Shown: positions 49,001 to 58,218, counted from the first letter of the stretch. The stretch is DNA of 64,000 bases from Syntrophotaleaceae bacterium (GCA_041390365.1 JAWKQB010000002.1:934001-998000), one strand, 5' to 3'. Numbers and translations are program-made. Notes: generated by a model not told the origin, from the sequence alone.

Positions 49001-49539
49001 AGGAGCTGAGCGACCGGGAGGTCCTCTCGGCGGTCCTCTATCCCGGCGTTTTCGAGGAATTTGCCCTGCAACGCCAGGAATACGACGACGTTTCGGTCCT
49101 GCCGACGCCGGTCTTTTTCTACGGCCTCGACCTCGGCGATGAGACCAGCATCGACATCGAGCCGGGCAAGACCCTGATCGTCCAGCTCAACGCCATCGGC
49201 CGGGTCCAGGAAAACGGCACCCGGGATATCTTTTTCGAGCTGAACGGCGAACCCCGGCAGGTCAACGTCAAGGATCTTTCGGTGGAATCGGATGTCGTCA
49301 CCCATCGCAAGGCCGATCCCGAAAACCTCCACCATGTCGGCGCACCGATGCCTGGCAAAGTCTTCCGGATCCTGGTCAATGTCGGGGACAAGGTCAAGGT
49401 AGGCGACGTGCTGCTCTCGACCGAGGCGATGAAGATGGAGACCAACGTCAAGGCCGAAAAGGACGGTACCATAGCTGAAATTCTGATCAAGGAAGGACTC
49501 CAGGTCGAGCAGGGAGAGCTGCTCTTGATCCTCGAATGA
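46093..49539 (+). CDS. pyc: Pyruvate carboxylase
   Basis: Biotin enzyme that carboxylates pyruvate to oxaloacetate, filling the TCA cycle and feeding gluconeogenesis. All three parts sit on one chain of 1148 residues: biotin carboxylase (about 1-455; KASAGGGGRGMRVARN ATP loop, SAYPGARITPHYDSLLVK), carboxyltransferase (about 525-1000; DTTMRDAHQSLMATRFRT, HTHDTSSNGGA metal site) and the biotinyl domain with the EAMKMET biotinylation site (Lys about 1115). A TTG at 46090 opens the frame, but the ATG at 46093 has GGAGG five bases upstream. It has its own promoter and terminator. It needs BirA, which is encoded at 31 kb. Confidence 0.96.
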   Translation: MEIRKFEKVMAANRGEIAIRIFRACIELGIKTVAIYSNEDRISLHRYKADESYLIGKGKGPIEAYLGIDEIIDLALKKGVDAIHPGYGFLSENPHFAEACERAGIVFIGPNADIQRKLGDKVSARKVAMAAGVPVVPGTEEPITSEEEALLFAAKCGYPIIIKASAGGGGRGMRVARNHKELAEGLKSASSEARAAFGNAAVFLEKYIEKPKHIEVQILGDKYGNIVHFYDRDCSVQRRHQKVVEIAPSPGLSSEKRKEICDYALKIAETVGYENAGTVEFLMDQEQNFYFIEVNTRIQVEHTVTEMVTGRNLVQAQIRVAEGHRLSDPEINIKKQKDIHLVGYAIQSRVTTEDPERNFAPDFGTISAYRSPGGFGIRLDAGSAYPGARITPHYDSLLVKVSTWGLTLADAGRSMTRALEEFRMRGLKSNIGFLQNVVRHPTFLNGKCDTSFIDMHPELFHIPVVRDRSNKLLSFIGHTTVNGSPGIKQPLHFRDLREPEVPEIPYEMARPMGTRDIFLEKGPEGLAQWALDKKQLLITDTTMRDAHQSLMATRFRTYDLVRIAQATSFLGSDLFSLEMWGGATFDVSMRFLKEDPWERLDRLREQIPNILFQMLLRGANAVGYCNYPDNVVQNFVAKAAESGIDVFRVFDSLNWTRGMTVAMDAVRKSGAICEAAICYTGDILDPKRDKYPLSYYVEMAKELERMGAHILAIKDMAGLLKPFAAEKLVKALKNEVGIPIHLHTHDTSSNGGATLLIAAQAGVDIVDTSLSSVSGLTAQPNLNALLAALKDGERDPQLNEPGLQKLANYWETVRTYYAPFESELRSGTAQVYYHEIPGGQYSNYKPQVEGMGLGHRWEDCKEMYRKVNDMFGDIIKVTPSSKIVGDMAMFMVKNNLQPEDVYARGHELAFPQGVVDFFKGMIGQPHGGFPEKLQEIVLKGEKPITCRPGEFLEAVDLAAKKAELEKKLGQELSDREVLSAVLYPGVFEEFALQRQEYDDVSVLPTPVFFYGLDLGDETSIDIEPGKTLIVQLNAIGRVQENGTRDIFFELNGEPRQVNVKDLSVESDVVTHRKADPENLHHVGAPMPGKVFRILVNVGDKVKVGDVLLSTEAMKMETNVKAEKDGTIAEILIKEGLQVEQGELLLILE

Positions 49540-49560
49540 AAAACGCTCGAAATAATCAAA

Positions 49561-49594
49561 AAAAAAAACGGCCCGCTTGCGGGCCGTTTTTTTT
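49561..49594. terminator. Bidirectional-type terminator after pyc
   Basis: A-tract, CGGCCCGC, TT, GCGGGCCG, then eight T. The GC stem is eight pairs and is extended by A-T pairs, so it could also work in the reverse direction. Confidence 0.93.
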
Positions 49595-49650
49595 GGGGGG
49601 GCAAAGGGTTCGCGAAGGGTCCCGGAGAGTGTTCTCGCAGTATCCGTGGC

Positions 49651-49659
49651 TGATATAAT
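49651..49659 (+). promoter_or_regulatory. Extended -10 promoter of the kinase gene
   Basis: TGATATAAT matches the TGn-TATAAT extended -10 consensus perfectly. The -35 (TTCTCG at 49632) is poor. It lies about 55 bp before the start codon of the 1838-residue protein. Confidence 0.55.
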
Positions 49660-49714
49660 AGTACTGAAGTTTTGACGATCCTTCCGTTCTGGTCACTTTA
49701 CCGGGGATTGAGGA

Positions 49715-52700
49715 ATGGTCGATGTGCCAAGATTTACCCTGCAGAAAATATTGCTGAAAAATGATCAATTTGCCCTTTGGCGCGGAACAAGAAACAGGGA
49801 TCTTTTGCCGGTTCTGATAAAGGTTCCGGTCTCTTTTCCACGGCAGGAGATTGACGAGCGTCTGCAGCACGAGTATGCGCTGCGCAGGGAGCTCGAATCC
49901 AACTGGGCCGCCAAACCCCTTGCTCTTGTCCGAAAGAATGGAGGGAAGGTTCTCGTTTTCGAGGATCTCGGGGGCGAACCACTGGAGCGTCTCCTCGGTT
50001 CTCCTCTGGACCTCGGACGTTTCCTGCCGATTGCCATCTCTCTCGCTGATGCCGTCAGCCAGGTCCATGCCCATGGAATGATCCACAAGGATCTCAGGCC
50101 TTCGAATATCTTCATCGATGGTGCCGATCAAGTCAGGCTCATCGGCTTCGGCCTCGCTTCCCGTCTGCCCCGTGAACGGCCGACGCCCGAGCCTCCGGAA
50201 GTCATTGCCGGCACCCTGGCCTACATGGCTCCCGAGCAGACCGGGCGCATGAACCGCTCCGTGGATTCCCGAGCCGATCTCTATTCCCTTGGCGTCATTT
50301 TCTACGAAATGCTCACCGGCGCGCTTCCCTGTGTGGCCGCAGACCTGCTCGAATGGGTTCATTGCCATGTGGCTCGCCAACCGATATCCCTTGCCGAACG
50401 CAGTCCGGAGCTCCCACCGGCGGTCTCGGCCATCGTCATGAAGCTGCTGGCGAAAACCGTTGAGGAGCGTTACCGGACCGCTGCAGGCGTTGCGGCCGAT
50501 TTGCGCCGTTGCCATTCAGAATGGCAGGCAAAAGGAACGATCGAACCTTTTCCTCTCGGCGAGCGGGACGTGTCGCCCCGGCTGCTCATCCCTGAGAAAC
50601 TCTATGGACGGAGCAGGGAAGTTCGTGCCCTGCTGGAGTCTTTCGAGCGGGTCGTTGCCGGCAGTACGCCGGAACTGACGCTTATATCGGGCTTCGCCGG
50701 CATCGGCAAATCGTCCGTTGTCAACGAACTGAAGCAGATCATTGTTTCGCGCCGCGGCTGGTTCAGTTCGGGTAAATTCGATCAGTACAAACATGATATC
50801 CCCTATGCACCCCTCGCTCAGGCCTTGCGGCAGTTGGTCCGGCAGCTGCTGTTGAAGAGCGATGCGGAACTCGACGTCTGGCGGACAGAGATCCTGAAGG
50901 CGCTTCATCCGAACGGCCGACTGGTTGTCGATCTCATTCCCGAGTTGGAACTCATTACAGGCAAACAGCCGCCCGTCCCGGACCTCGGGCCGCGGGAGGC
51001 TGAGAACCGGTTTTTGGGGGTTCTGGCCCGGTTTCTCGAGGTCTTCGCCGGCCAGGACCATCCCCTCGTTCTTTTCCTCGATGATCTGCAGTGGCTCGAC
51101 AGGGGGACCCTCAAGTTCCTTGAATACCTCTTCACCTACTCCGACATCAAATACCTTTTGGCCATCGGCGCCTATCGGGACAATGAGGTCGGACCCGACC
51201 ATCCTCTGGCTGTTACCCTTGAGGCGATCCGCAGGAGCGGGGCGCCGTTACAGGAGACAGTGTTGCGCCCCCTGTCCGTCGATGACCTGGGACAATTGCT
51301 CGCGGATACCCTCCAGTGCAAACCTCCTCGCAATGAACCGCTGGCCCGGCTGGTGCATGCCAAGACCGCCGGCAATCCTTTCTTCGTGGAACAATTCCTG
51401 GAAGCCCTCTACCAGGAGCGATGCCTGGATTTCGACAAAGACACCCTGACCTGGCGGTGGGACCTGGAGAAAATTCGGAAGAAAGGCTTCACCGAGAATG
51501 TGGTCGATTTCCTTGCCGAAAGGCTTACAACGCTTCCTGCCGCTACCCAAAATATTCTTCGGACCGCCGCCTGTCTCGGCAGCAGTTTCGGGATTCCACT
51601 GCTTGCCCTTGCCTGCGGAAAGTCCGGTGATAAGACACTTGCCGATTTCTGGCCTGCGATCAGGGACGGTTTCGTCCTGCGATACGATGATAAATTTGCC
51701 TTTGCCCATGACCGCATCCAACAGGCGGCCTATTCCCTTATCCCTGGACCGCAGTTGCCGGAGCTGCATCTGCGCATCGGCACTCTGCTGTTGGAACAGA
51801 CATCGCCCGAAGATCTGGCGGAAAAAATCTTCGAAATCGTGAGCCAGTTCAATCTGGGTACGGTTCTGATCTCTTCAGCATGGGAACGGGAGCGGGTAGC
51901 CGAACTCAACCTGCTTGCTGGAAGACGGGCCAAAGCTTCCGGGGACTTCGCGTCGGGTCTTCAGTATCTCGCCGCCGGACGGGCTTTGCTGGCGGAGGAT
52001 GCCTGGGAGCGGCGATACGATCTCGTTTTTCCCCTGGAGCTCAGCAGGGCTGAATGCGAATATCTGACCGGCAAGACGACGGAGGCCGAGAAGCGGCTGT
52101 CAATGCTCTCGCACAAGGCCGTCAATATCGTCGACGCCGCCGCCGTCGCCAGCGTGCAGGCGGCCCTTTACACCACCCTGGATCGAAGCGACTTCGCCGT
52201 CGAAGCGTGCCTCAAGTTCCTCCGGCGTCTGAATATAGAGTGGTCGCCACACCCGGCCGAGGAGGCGGTCGACGAGGAATACCGGCTGTTGTGGAGACGT
52301 CTCGGTAGCCGCCGTATTGAAGAGTTGATCGACTTGCCTGCCATGAACGAGCCGGACTGGAACGCGACGCTGGATGTTCTTTCCTGGGCCAGCTCACCGG
52401 CCCTGTTCACCGATCATAATCTGTTTTGCCTTATCGCCGGACGCATGGTGAATCTCAGCCTGGAGCATGGAAACGGCGATGCTTCCGGCTTCGGCTACAT
52501 CCGGCTCGGCATGGTTCTTGGGCCCCGTTTCGGAGATTACCAGTCGGGATTCCGGTTCGGAAAGCTCGGCCTCGATCTATTGGAGAAGCGGGGCCCCAGG
52601 CGTTTCATGGCGCGGACCTACCTGAACTTCGGTCATCTCATCAATCCCTGGACCAAACACCTGCGAAGCGGCGTTCATTGGCTGCGTCAGGGAGCCAGGG

Positions 52701-55231
52701 TGGCGCAGGAAACCGGGGACCTGACCTATGCCTGCTACATTCGCAATTGTCTCATCACACTGCTGCTTGCCGCAGGCGAGCCGCTCGGAGAGGTGGAGCG
52801 GCAGGCCGAGGCGGCGCTTGCCTTCGTGCGCAAGGCAAGGTTCGGGCTGGTTGTCGACATTATGACCGGTCAATTGAGGCTTATCAGGGTATTGCGGGGG
52901 CTGATGCCCGATTTTTCTTCCTTTGATGATGAAGGATTCAACGAGGAAAACTTCGAACGGCATCTGGAAGCGGATCCCCGCCTGGCCATTGCCAGCTGCT
53001 GGTATTGGATCCGTAAGCTCCAGGGGCGCTTTTTCGCGGGCGATTATCCATCCGCCGTCGATGCCGCGGCCAGGGCAGATCGACTGCTTTGGACGTCGCC
53101 ATCGTTCTTCGAGACGGCCGAATATCATTTCTTCGCCGCGCTCGCTCATTCCGCCTGCTGTGAATCGGCGCCGGGCGTCGATCGGTCGCGCCATCTGCAG
53201 GCCGCCGTCGAGCATCACGAGCAGCTCCAGATCTGGGCGGAGAATTGTCCCGCCAATTTCGGCAATCGCGAGGCGCTTGTCGCAGCCGAGATCGCGCGGC
53301 TGAACAACCGGGACGGGGAGGCCATGCAGCTTTATGAGAAGGCGATCCGCTCCTCCAGTGGGAGCGGCTTCGTTCAGAACGCAGGGCTTGCCTATGAACT
53401 CGCCGCGGGCTTTTATCGGACCCGAGGGTTTGATCTCATCGCCGACGCCTACCTGCGCGAGGCCGTCACCTGTTATGCCGTCTGGGGCGCCGAGGGCAAG
53501 GTGAAACAGCTCGAAGGCAAACACCCCGGTCTTTTTAGAACCAGGGGCGCTCCACCCACCGGCACATTTGCCATGCATCCCGATCAACTCGACCTGCTCT
53601 CGGTGATGAAGGCATCCCAGGCCGTGTCCGGCGAGATCGTGCTGGAAAAACTTATCGAAACTCTGATGACCATTGTCCTCCAGCATGCCGGTGCTGAAAG
53701 GGCTCTGCTGATCCTTCCACAGGGGGAAGAATACCGGGTCGAAGCGGAAGCCGTCACAGGACCGGGCAAGGGAGTGATCATTTCCCGGCCGCCTGCGGTC
53801 ATCCCGGCCCAAATGCCCGAATTGATCGTGCGTTACGTTCTGCGCACTCAAGAAAAGCTCATCCTGGATGACGCCTCGAGCCCCAACTTTTTTTCGGCCG
53901 ACGAGTATCTTCGCCGGTCAAATTCGAGGTCGCTTCTCTGCGTCCCTCTGCTCAGGCAGAAGCGACTTGCCGGCATTCTGTACCTCGAAAACAATCTGAC
54001 CCCCGGTGTCTTTACGGCAGGACGGGTGGCGGTGCTGGAGCTTATCGCTTCCCAGGCCGCGATCTCGCTTGAGAACGCCGTTCTCTACGGCGATCTGCAG
54101 CGGGAGAACAGGGAGAGGCGACGGGCGGAGGAGGCGGTCCGCGAAAGCCAAAGCCTGCTGCAGAGCATAATCGACAACTCGATGGCGGTGATTTATGTGA
54201 AGGATCTTCAGGGACGTTATCTCCTTGTCAACCGGCAGTTTGAAAAGGTTTTCCATGTTAACCGGCAATCCGTGGCAGGTTGCACCGACTATGACCTGTT
54301 TTCGCCGGACCATGCCGCCACTTACCGCGTTTTTGACCAGCAGGTCGTCGCCCTCGGAACTCCGCTCCAGGCCGAGGAGGAAGTGCCCCATGACGACGGC
54401 ATGCACACTTACATCTCGATCAAGACGCCGGTTCTCGACAAGTCAGGCAATGTGTATGCGGTCTGCGGCATATCCACCGACATTACCGAGCGTATGCTGC
54501 TCGACCGGTTGAAGAATGAGTTCATTTCCACTGCCGCCCATGAACTCCGCACGCCTCTGACGATTGTCATGGGTTACCTGGAGCTGGTGATGAACAGGGA
54601 GGAACCCGTATCCGACGAAGACCGGAGAAATTATCTTGAGATAGCCTACCGGCATTCAGAGGCACTGGCAAAGATCGTGGAGGATCTCCTCGATCTGAGC
54701 AGAGTGCACGCGGGGCGATTGATCAGCTTGAACAGGTCCCGCCAGGACCTTGCCGCCCTGTTGGAAAGATCTGCCTCCACCTGGCGGGGATTGAGCCCTC
54801 GACACGACTTCACCCTCCATCTTCCCCGCACTCCGATTGAACTCAGTCTGGATCCGGACAAGATTTACCAGGTCCTGGATAATCTTGTCAGCAACGCTGT
54901 CAAATTTTCCCCCCGAGGAGGAAAAATCCGCATGAAGGGAGAATTTCTGGAGGGGATATTTCAGGTGACGGTCGAGGACGAAGGGATCGGTATGCACCCC
55001 GAACAGGTGGCGCACATCTTCGACAAGTTTTACCGGGCCGATGCCTCCGATACAGCAGCAGTCAGAGGCCTGGGGCTGGGAATGAGCATCGTCAAGCAGA
55101 TCGTGGAAGGCCACGGCGGCCGGATTTGGGTGGAAAGCGAGGTGGGACGGGGAACGCGGGTTCATTTCGCCCTGCCGACGGATGAGGGCGATCGCGAAGG
55201 GGGCAGTCCCCGGGAAAGACCAGACAAATAG
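49715..55231 (+). CDS. Ser/Thr kinase-AAA ATPase-GAF-PAS-histidine kinase fusion
   Basis: 1838-residue soluble signalling protein of the known trifunctional kinase class. Order: protein kinase-like domain (about 5-265; Lys36 in VLIKVP, HKDLRPSN at 124-131, but GFG at 144-146 in place of DFG), AAA_16-type P-loop ATPase (Walker A GFAGIGKSS near 327), a long tetratricopeptide-like helical region (about 650-1280), GAF (about 1295-1460), PAS (about 1475-1600), HisKA with AAHELRTPL (His about 1608) and HATPase (DNLVSNAVKF, GLGLGMSIVK). The missing DFG Asp suggests the first domain may bind rather than phosphorylate. It has its own promoter and no adjacent response regulator. Confidence 0.92.
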   Translation: MVDVPRFTLQKILLKNDQFALWRGTRNRDLLPVLIKVPVSFPRQEIDERLQHEYALRRELESNWAAKPLALVRKNGGKVLVFEDLGGEPLERLLGSPLDLGRFLPIAISLADAVSQVHAHGMIHKDLRPSNIFIDGADQVRLIGFGLASRLPRERPTPEPPEVIAGTLAYMAPEQTGRMNRSVDSRADLYSLGVIFYEMLTGALPCVAADLLEWVHCHVARQPISLAERSPELPPAVSAIVMKLLAKTVEERYRTAAGVAADLRRCHSEWQAKGTIEPFPLGERDVSPRLLIPEKLYGRSREVRALLESFERVVAGSTPELTLISGFAGIGKSSVVNELKQIIVSRRGWFSSGKFDQYKHDIPYAPLAQALRQLVRQLLLKSDAELDVWRTEILKALHPNGRLVVDLIPELELITGKQPPVPDLGPREAENRFLGVLARFLEVFAGQDHPLVLFLDDLQWLDRGTLKFLEYLFTYSDIKYLLAIGAYRDNEVGPDHPLAVTLEAIRRSGAPLQETVLRPLSVDDLGQLLADTLQCKPPRNEPLARLVHAKTAGNPFFVEQFLEALYQERCLDFDKDTLTWRWDLEKIRKKGFTENVVDFLAERLTTLPAATQNILRTAACLGSSFGIPLLALACGKSGDKTLADFWPAIRDGFVLRYDDKFAFAHDRIQQAAYSLIPGPQLPELHLRIGTLLLEQTSPEDLAEKIFEIVSQFNLGTVLISSAWERERVAELNLLAGRRAKASGDFASGLQYLAAGRALLAEDAWERRYDLVFPLELSRAECEYLTGKTTEAEKRLSMLSHKAVNIVDAAAVASVQAALYTTLDRSDFAVEACLKFLRRLNIEWSPHPAEEAVDEEYRLLWRRLGSRRIEELIDLPAMNEPDWNATLDVLSWASSPALFTDHNLFCLIAGRMVNLSLEHGNGDASGFGYIRLGMVLGPRFGDYQSGFRFGKLGLDLLEKRGPRRFMARTYLNFGHLINPWTKHLRSGVHWLRQGARVAQETGDLTYACYIRNCLITLLLAAGEPLGEVERQAEAALAFVRKARFGLVVDIMTGQLRLIRVLRGLMPDFSSFDDEGFNEENFERHLEADPRLAIASCWYWIRKLQGRFFAGDYPSAVDAAARADRLLWTSPSFFETAEYHFFAALAHSACCESAPGVDRSRHLQAAVEHHEQLQIWAENCPANFGNREALVAAEIARLNNRDGEAMQLYEKAIRSSSGSGFVQNAGLAYELAAGFYRTRGFDLIADAYLREAVTCYAVWGAEGKVKQLEGKHPGLFRTRGAPPTGTFAMHPDQLDLLSVMKASQAVSGEIVLEKLIETLMTIVLQHAGAERALLILPQGEEYRVEAEAVTGPGKGVIISRPPAVIPAQMPELIVRYVLRTQEKLILDDASSPNFFSADEYLRRSNSRSLLCVPLLRQKRLAGILYLENNLTPGVFTAGRVAVLELIASQAAISLENAVLYGDLQRENRERRRAEEAVRESQSLLQSIIDNSMAVIYVKDLQGRYLLVNRQFEKVFHVNRQSVAGCTDYDLFSPDHAATYRVFDQQVVALGTPLQAEEEVPHDDGMHTYISIKTPVLDKSGNVYAVCGISTDITERMLLDRLKNEFISTAAHELRTPLTIVMGYLELVMNREEPVSDEDRRNYLEIAYRHSEALAKIVEDLLDLSRVHAGRLISLNRSRQDLAALLERSASTWRGLSPRHDFTLHLPRTPIELSLDPDKIYQVLDNLVSNAVKFSPRGGKIRMKGEFLEGIFQVTVEDEGIGMHPEQVAHIFDKFYRADASDTAAVRGLGLGMSIVKQIVEGHGGRIWVESEVGRGTRVHFALPTDEGDREGGSPRERPDK

Positions 55232-55279
55232 GTTTGGGCTCGTCCCTGCCGGGGCGGAACCCGCCTCCTCTCAAAAGCA

Positions 55280-56227
55280 TTATCCCACTAAACGATTACC
55301 CAGCCATAACAGCAGAACAGTATAACTGGCCACGGATATCAGGGTCGAAAGCATGATGATGGATCCTGCCAGCTCGGCGTTGCCTCTCATCTGGTGGGCA
55401 GTGACATAACTGGCGGCCGCCGTCGGCGCCCCTGCCATGAGAATGGCAAGGTTGAAGTCGAGTCCCCGAACCTGCAGCAGCCGCAGGAAAAGGAAGGTTG
55501 CCAGGGGCATGGCGAGGGTTTTGAACAGGCTTGCCAGCAAGGCCTTTCTGAGATCCCCCCGCAGCTTCTGCAGGGAAAATCCGCCGCCGATGGCGATCAG
55601 GGCGAGGGGCAGGGCAACCCGGGCGAGGAGGTCGAGAACGCTGGCCGCGGGGGCAGGCAGGGGCAGGTCGAAGAAACTCCAGGACAAACCCAGCAGGGCA
55701 CCGATGACGAGGGGATTGTAAAGCAGGTCCCTTTTCAGCGAAAGGCTCTGTTCTCCCTCGCAGCGGCCTTTGAAATAAGGCAGAAGCAGGGCCAGGATGG
55801 AGAGAAGGTTGAGCAGGGGGACCAGACACCCCATCAGCATGCCGGCCCTGGCAAGAGCCGTTTCTCCATAGGCGCTGAAGACGATGGGCAGCCCGATATA
55901 GGCCAGATTGGCTCGAAAGGCCCCCTGACTGAAAGTCCCGATGTCCCCTTTCGGGTACGGCCTCCAGGCCGCATAAAGATAGCTGACAGCGAAACCCGCA
56001 ACCAGGGCCGCCGATGCGCCAAGAACCATGGGGCCGTTGAAGGTGTTGTGGAAATCGGCTGTGCCGATTTTGTAAAACAGAAGAGAGGGCAGGCAGACGA
56101 AATAGACCAGACGGTTGGCCTGATGAAAGAATCCACCGTCGAGCAGCCCCAGGTACCGCAGCAGGGAGCCCAGCCCTACGACCAGAAATACCGGCAGGAT
56201 GATGTTCAGAACATTCAGCAATGCCAT
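55280..56227 (-). CDS. AEC family transporter
   Basis: 315 residues with about ten hydrophobic segments, matching the auxin efflux carrier (AEC) family: an N-terminal half with NIILPVFLVVGLGSLLRYL and a C-terminal half with LPLALIAIGGGFSL and AILMAGAPTAAASYVTAHQM, the conserved AEC segment. Bacterial members export organic acids such as malate. Substrate unknown here. The ATG at 56227 has only a poor Shine-Dalgarno. It is convergent with the large kinase gene and divergent from the tlpA gene. Confidence 0.87.
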   Translation of the reverse strand: MALLNVLNIILPVFLVVGLGSLLRYLGLLDGGFFHQANRLVYFVCLPSLLFYKIGTADFHNTFNGPMVLGASAALVAGFAVSYLYAAWRPYPKGDIGTFSQGAFRANLAYIGLPIVFSAYGETALARAGMLMGCLVPLLNLLSILALLLPYFKGRCEGEQSLSLKRDLLYNPLVIGALLGLSWSFFDLPLPAPAASVLDLLARVALPLALIAIGGGFSLQKLRGDLRKALLASLFKTLAMPLATFLFLRLLQVRGLDFNLAILMAGAPTAAASYVTAHQMRGNAELAGSIIMLSTLISVASYTVLLLWLGNRLVG

Positions 56228-56407
56228 ATTTTCATTCGATGATTAGGGCCTGGCCTGTCCGCGATTCTGCTTGCCGCAGGTGGGGCAAGCATACCTCAAG
56301 GACGGAGCCGGGGGCAACGGGCAAAAGGCAGATGTCTTTGCTTGACAATCCAGGCCTTATAGTTGATGTTTAATAAACCTTTGATGCGACGGAATCCGGG
56401 AGGTCCT

Positions 56408-56965
56408 ATGACGGGCGGCAGGAAACAGGGTTTTTCCAGGTGGACCTTGGCGGCAGCGGTCGCCCTGGCCGCCCTGGTTGCGCTGGTTCTGATCGGGCTG
56501 CTCATGCAGAGGGGGAGAGAAGACGACATCGCTGTCGGGGAGCAGGCCCCGGGATTCGAATTGACCAGCATCGACGGCGGACAGGTCGAGCTTGCCGACT
56601 TCCGGGGAAAATTCGTCCTGCTTGCCTTCTGGACCAGCTGGTGTCCGGCCTGCCGTGAAGAAATGCCCGCCCTCCAGGGCCTGTATCGAGATTTTGCCGA
56701 TTCCGATCTGGCCCTTCTCGCCATCAATCTCGGCGAGCCTCAAAGCATCGTTTCCGGTTATGTCGAAAAACATGGCCTTGGATTTCCCGTACTGCTCGAC
56801 AGCGACGGAAGTGTTCAGCGACTGTATGGAGCCTATCAGATCCCGCTGTTTTTTCTGATTGATCCCGAGGGGAGGATTGTGGTACGTCATCTCGGCCCGC
56901 GGGATTGGTCCTCACCGGAGGTTCGCCGAGAGCTCTCCGAATTGATCGGGTCCGTTGAATCATGA
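56408..56965 (+). CDS. TlpA/ResA-like membrane-anchored thioredoxin
   Basis: 185 residues: a short basic start, one membrane anchor (LAAAVALAALVALVLIGLLM, about 13-32), then a thioredoxin-fold domain of the AhpC/TlpA type with the active site WCPAC (in FWTSWCPACREEMP) and the cis-Pro loop YQIPLFFLIDPEG. It faces the periplasm and likely reduces disulfides, for example in cytochrome c maturation. The frame is open from 56363, but GGGAGG lies four bases before the ATG at 56408. Its stop overlaps the next start (ATGA), the gene for a CcdA-type protein that would supply electrons. Confidence 0.88.
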   Translation: MTGGRKQGFSRWTLAAAVALAALVALVLIGLLMQRGREDDIAVGEQAPGFELTSIDGGQVELADFRGKFVLLAFWTSWCPACREEMPALQGLYRDFADSDLALLAINLGEPQSIVSGYVEKHGLGFPVLLDSDGSVQRLYGAYQIPLFFLIDPEGRIVVRHLGPRDWSSPEVRRELSELIGSVES

Positions 56966-57705
56966 CTATGGATGTAACTTACTGGATTGCTTTTTCCGCG
57001 GGAATGCTGTCGTTTTTTTCGCCCTGCGTGCTGCCCCTGCTGCCCTCCTACATCACCTATATTACCGGATTGAGTTTCAGCCAGCTGCAGGAAGCCCATC
57101 CGGGAAAGCAGGTGAGATGGACCGTCCTGGTCCACTGCCTGCTCTTTATTGCCGGCTTCTCTACGGTTTTCATCGCTCTCGGGGCTCTTGCCGGTCTCGC
57201 CTCTGCTTCCTTTCAAGGGCAGTTGCGTGAAAGTCTGGGCTGGATTCAGAAGCTGGGTGGAGTGCTCATATTCCTGTTCGGCGTTCATATCAGCGGGCTG
57301 TTTCGCTTCGGCATTCTGCTTGGAGACAAGCGGATTCACATCCATGCCAAGCCAGCCGGCTTTCTCGGGACCTTCCTGGTGGGAGTGGCCTTCGCCGCCG
57401 GCTGGACCCCCTGCATCGGACCGATTCTCGGTGCCATTCTCACGCTGGCTGCCGGCGCCTCCGGTAGCCCGGGACGGGGCATTCTGCTGCTCGCTACCTA
57501 TTCGGCGGGGATGGGAATCCCTTTTCTCGTTTCGGGACTGCTGTTTCACGCCTTCCTGGAATTTTTCAACACGTTTCGCAAATACATCCGGCTGGTGGAA
57601 ATTTTCACCGGCATCCTGCTGATGATTGTTGGTGTCATGCTGTTTTTCAACATGTTCGGCATTGTCACCGGCTATCTCTATCAGATTCTTCCCGTCAATC
57701 CCTGA
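56962..57705 (+). CDS. CcdA-type thiol-disulfide transmembrane protein
   Basis: 247-residue membrane protein of the DsbD/CcdA family with six hydrophobic segments. It carries reducing equivalents from cytosolic thioredoxin to the periplasm. The two redox cysteines sit in the conserved SFFSPCVLPLLPSY and GWTPCIGPILGAIL motifs. It overlaps the upstream thioredoxin gene by four bases, so they are translated together as an electron-transfer pair; targets may include apocytochromes c, which are abundant in this type of organism. Confidence 0.9.
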   Translation: MTMDVTYWIAFSAGMLSFFSPCVLPLLPSYITYITGLSFSQLQEAHPGKQVRWTVLVHCLLFIAGFSTVFIALGALAGLASASFQGQLRESLGWIQKLGGVLIFLFGVHISGLFRFGILLGDKRIHIHAKPAGFLGTFLVGVAFAAGWTPCIGPILGAILTLAAGASGSPGRGILLLATYSAGMGIPFLVSGLLFHAFLEFFNTFRKYIRLVEIFTGILLMIVGVMLFFNMFGIVTGYLYQILPVNP

Positions 57706-57724
57706 TTCTTCCGGGTTTTTTGCC

Positions 57725-57769
57725 TTGACATCGGCCTGTCCATCTTTGTAGAGTTGAAAATCAATTTCA
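57725..57769 (+). promoter_or_regulatory. Promoter with Fur-type box before the fur-feo operon
   Basis: TTGACA (57725-57730), 18 bp spacer, TAGAGT (57749-57754), then TGAAAATCAATTTCA (57755-57769). The last is a 7-1-7 Fur-box-like dyad (12 of 14 bases match TGATAATnATTATCA) sitting at the predicted transcription start, where a bound repressor would block the promoter. Confidence 0.6.
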
Positions 57770-57786
57770 CGGAGGGGGGGAGTGCG

Positions 57787-58218
57787 ATGGTGGAAAAACG
57801 TGAGCGTTTCCGGCAGTATATGATCAGCAAGGGGCTGAAGTCGACGCGCCAGCGGGAAGTCATTCTCGATGCATTTCTGAATTCCACGGACCACATTTCC
57901 ACGGAAGACCTGTATCTCAGGATCCGGAGCAAACACCCGCATATCGGCTATGCGACAGTCTATCGGACCTTGAAGCTGTTTGCCGAGAGCGGAATAGCCC
58001 AGGAACGGGATTTCGGCGCCGGCCAGACCCTTTACGAGACCAGCCGGAAGGGGGAGCACCACGATCACCTGATCTGCACCCAGTGCGGCGAAATCCTCGA
58101 GTTCGAGGATTCCCGCATCGAGCGGCTGCAGGAGCAGGTGGCGAAGGAGCGTGATTTTGTCATGACCCACCATCGTCTGGAAATTTTCGGTCTCTGTTCC
58201 AAGTGCGGAAAAAAATGA
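57787..58218 (+). CDS. fur: Fur-family metal-responsive repressor
   Basis: 143 residues. N-terminal winged helix (about 10-80; STRQREVILDAFL, TEDLYLRIRSKHPHIGYATVYRTLKLF). C-terminal dimer and metal domain with GEHHDHLICTQCGEILEF and a final CSKCGKK, giving two CxxC pairs for structural zinc and HHDH for the regulatory site. In metal-bound form it should bind the box at 57755 and repress its own operon. The frame is open from 57754, but GGAGGGGGG lies just before the ATG at 57787. Its stop overlaps feoB (ATGA). A PerR- or Zur-like specificity cannot be excluded. Confidence 0.88.
   Translation: MVEKRERFRQYMISKGLKSTRQREVILDAFLNSTDHISTEDLYLRIRSKHPHIGYATVYRTLKLFAESGIAQERDFGAGQTLYETSRKGEHHDHLICTQCGEILEFEDSRIERLQEQVAKERDFVMTHHRLEIFGLCSKCGKK

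Noticed and set aside
47278..49335. 685-codon open frame antisense to pyc
   Set aside because: Shadow of the carboxyltransferase and biotinyl parts of pyc; no start signal or domain.
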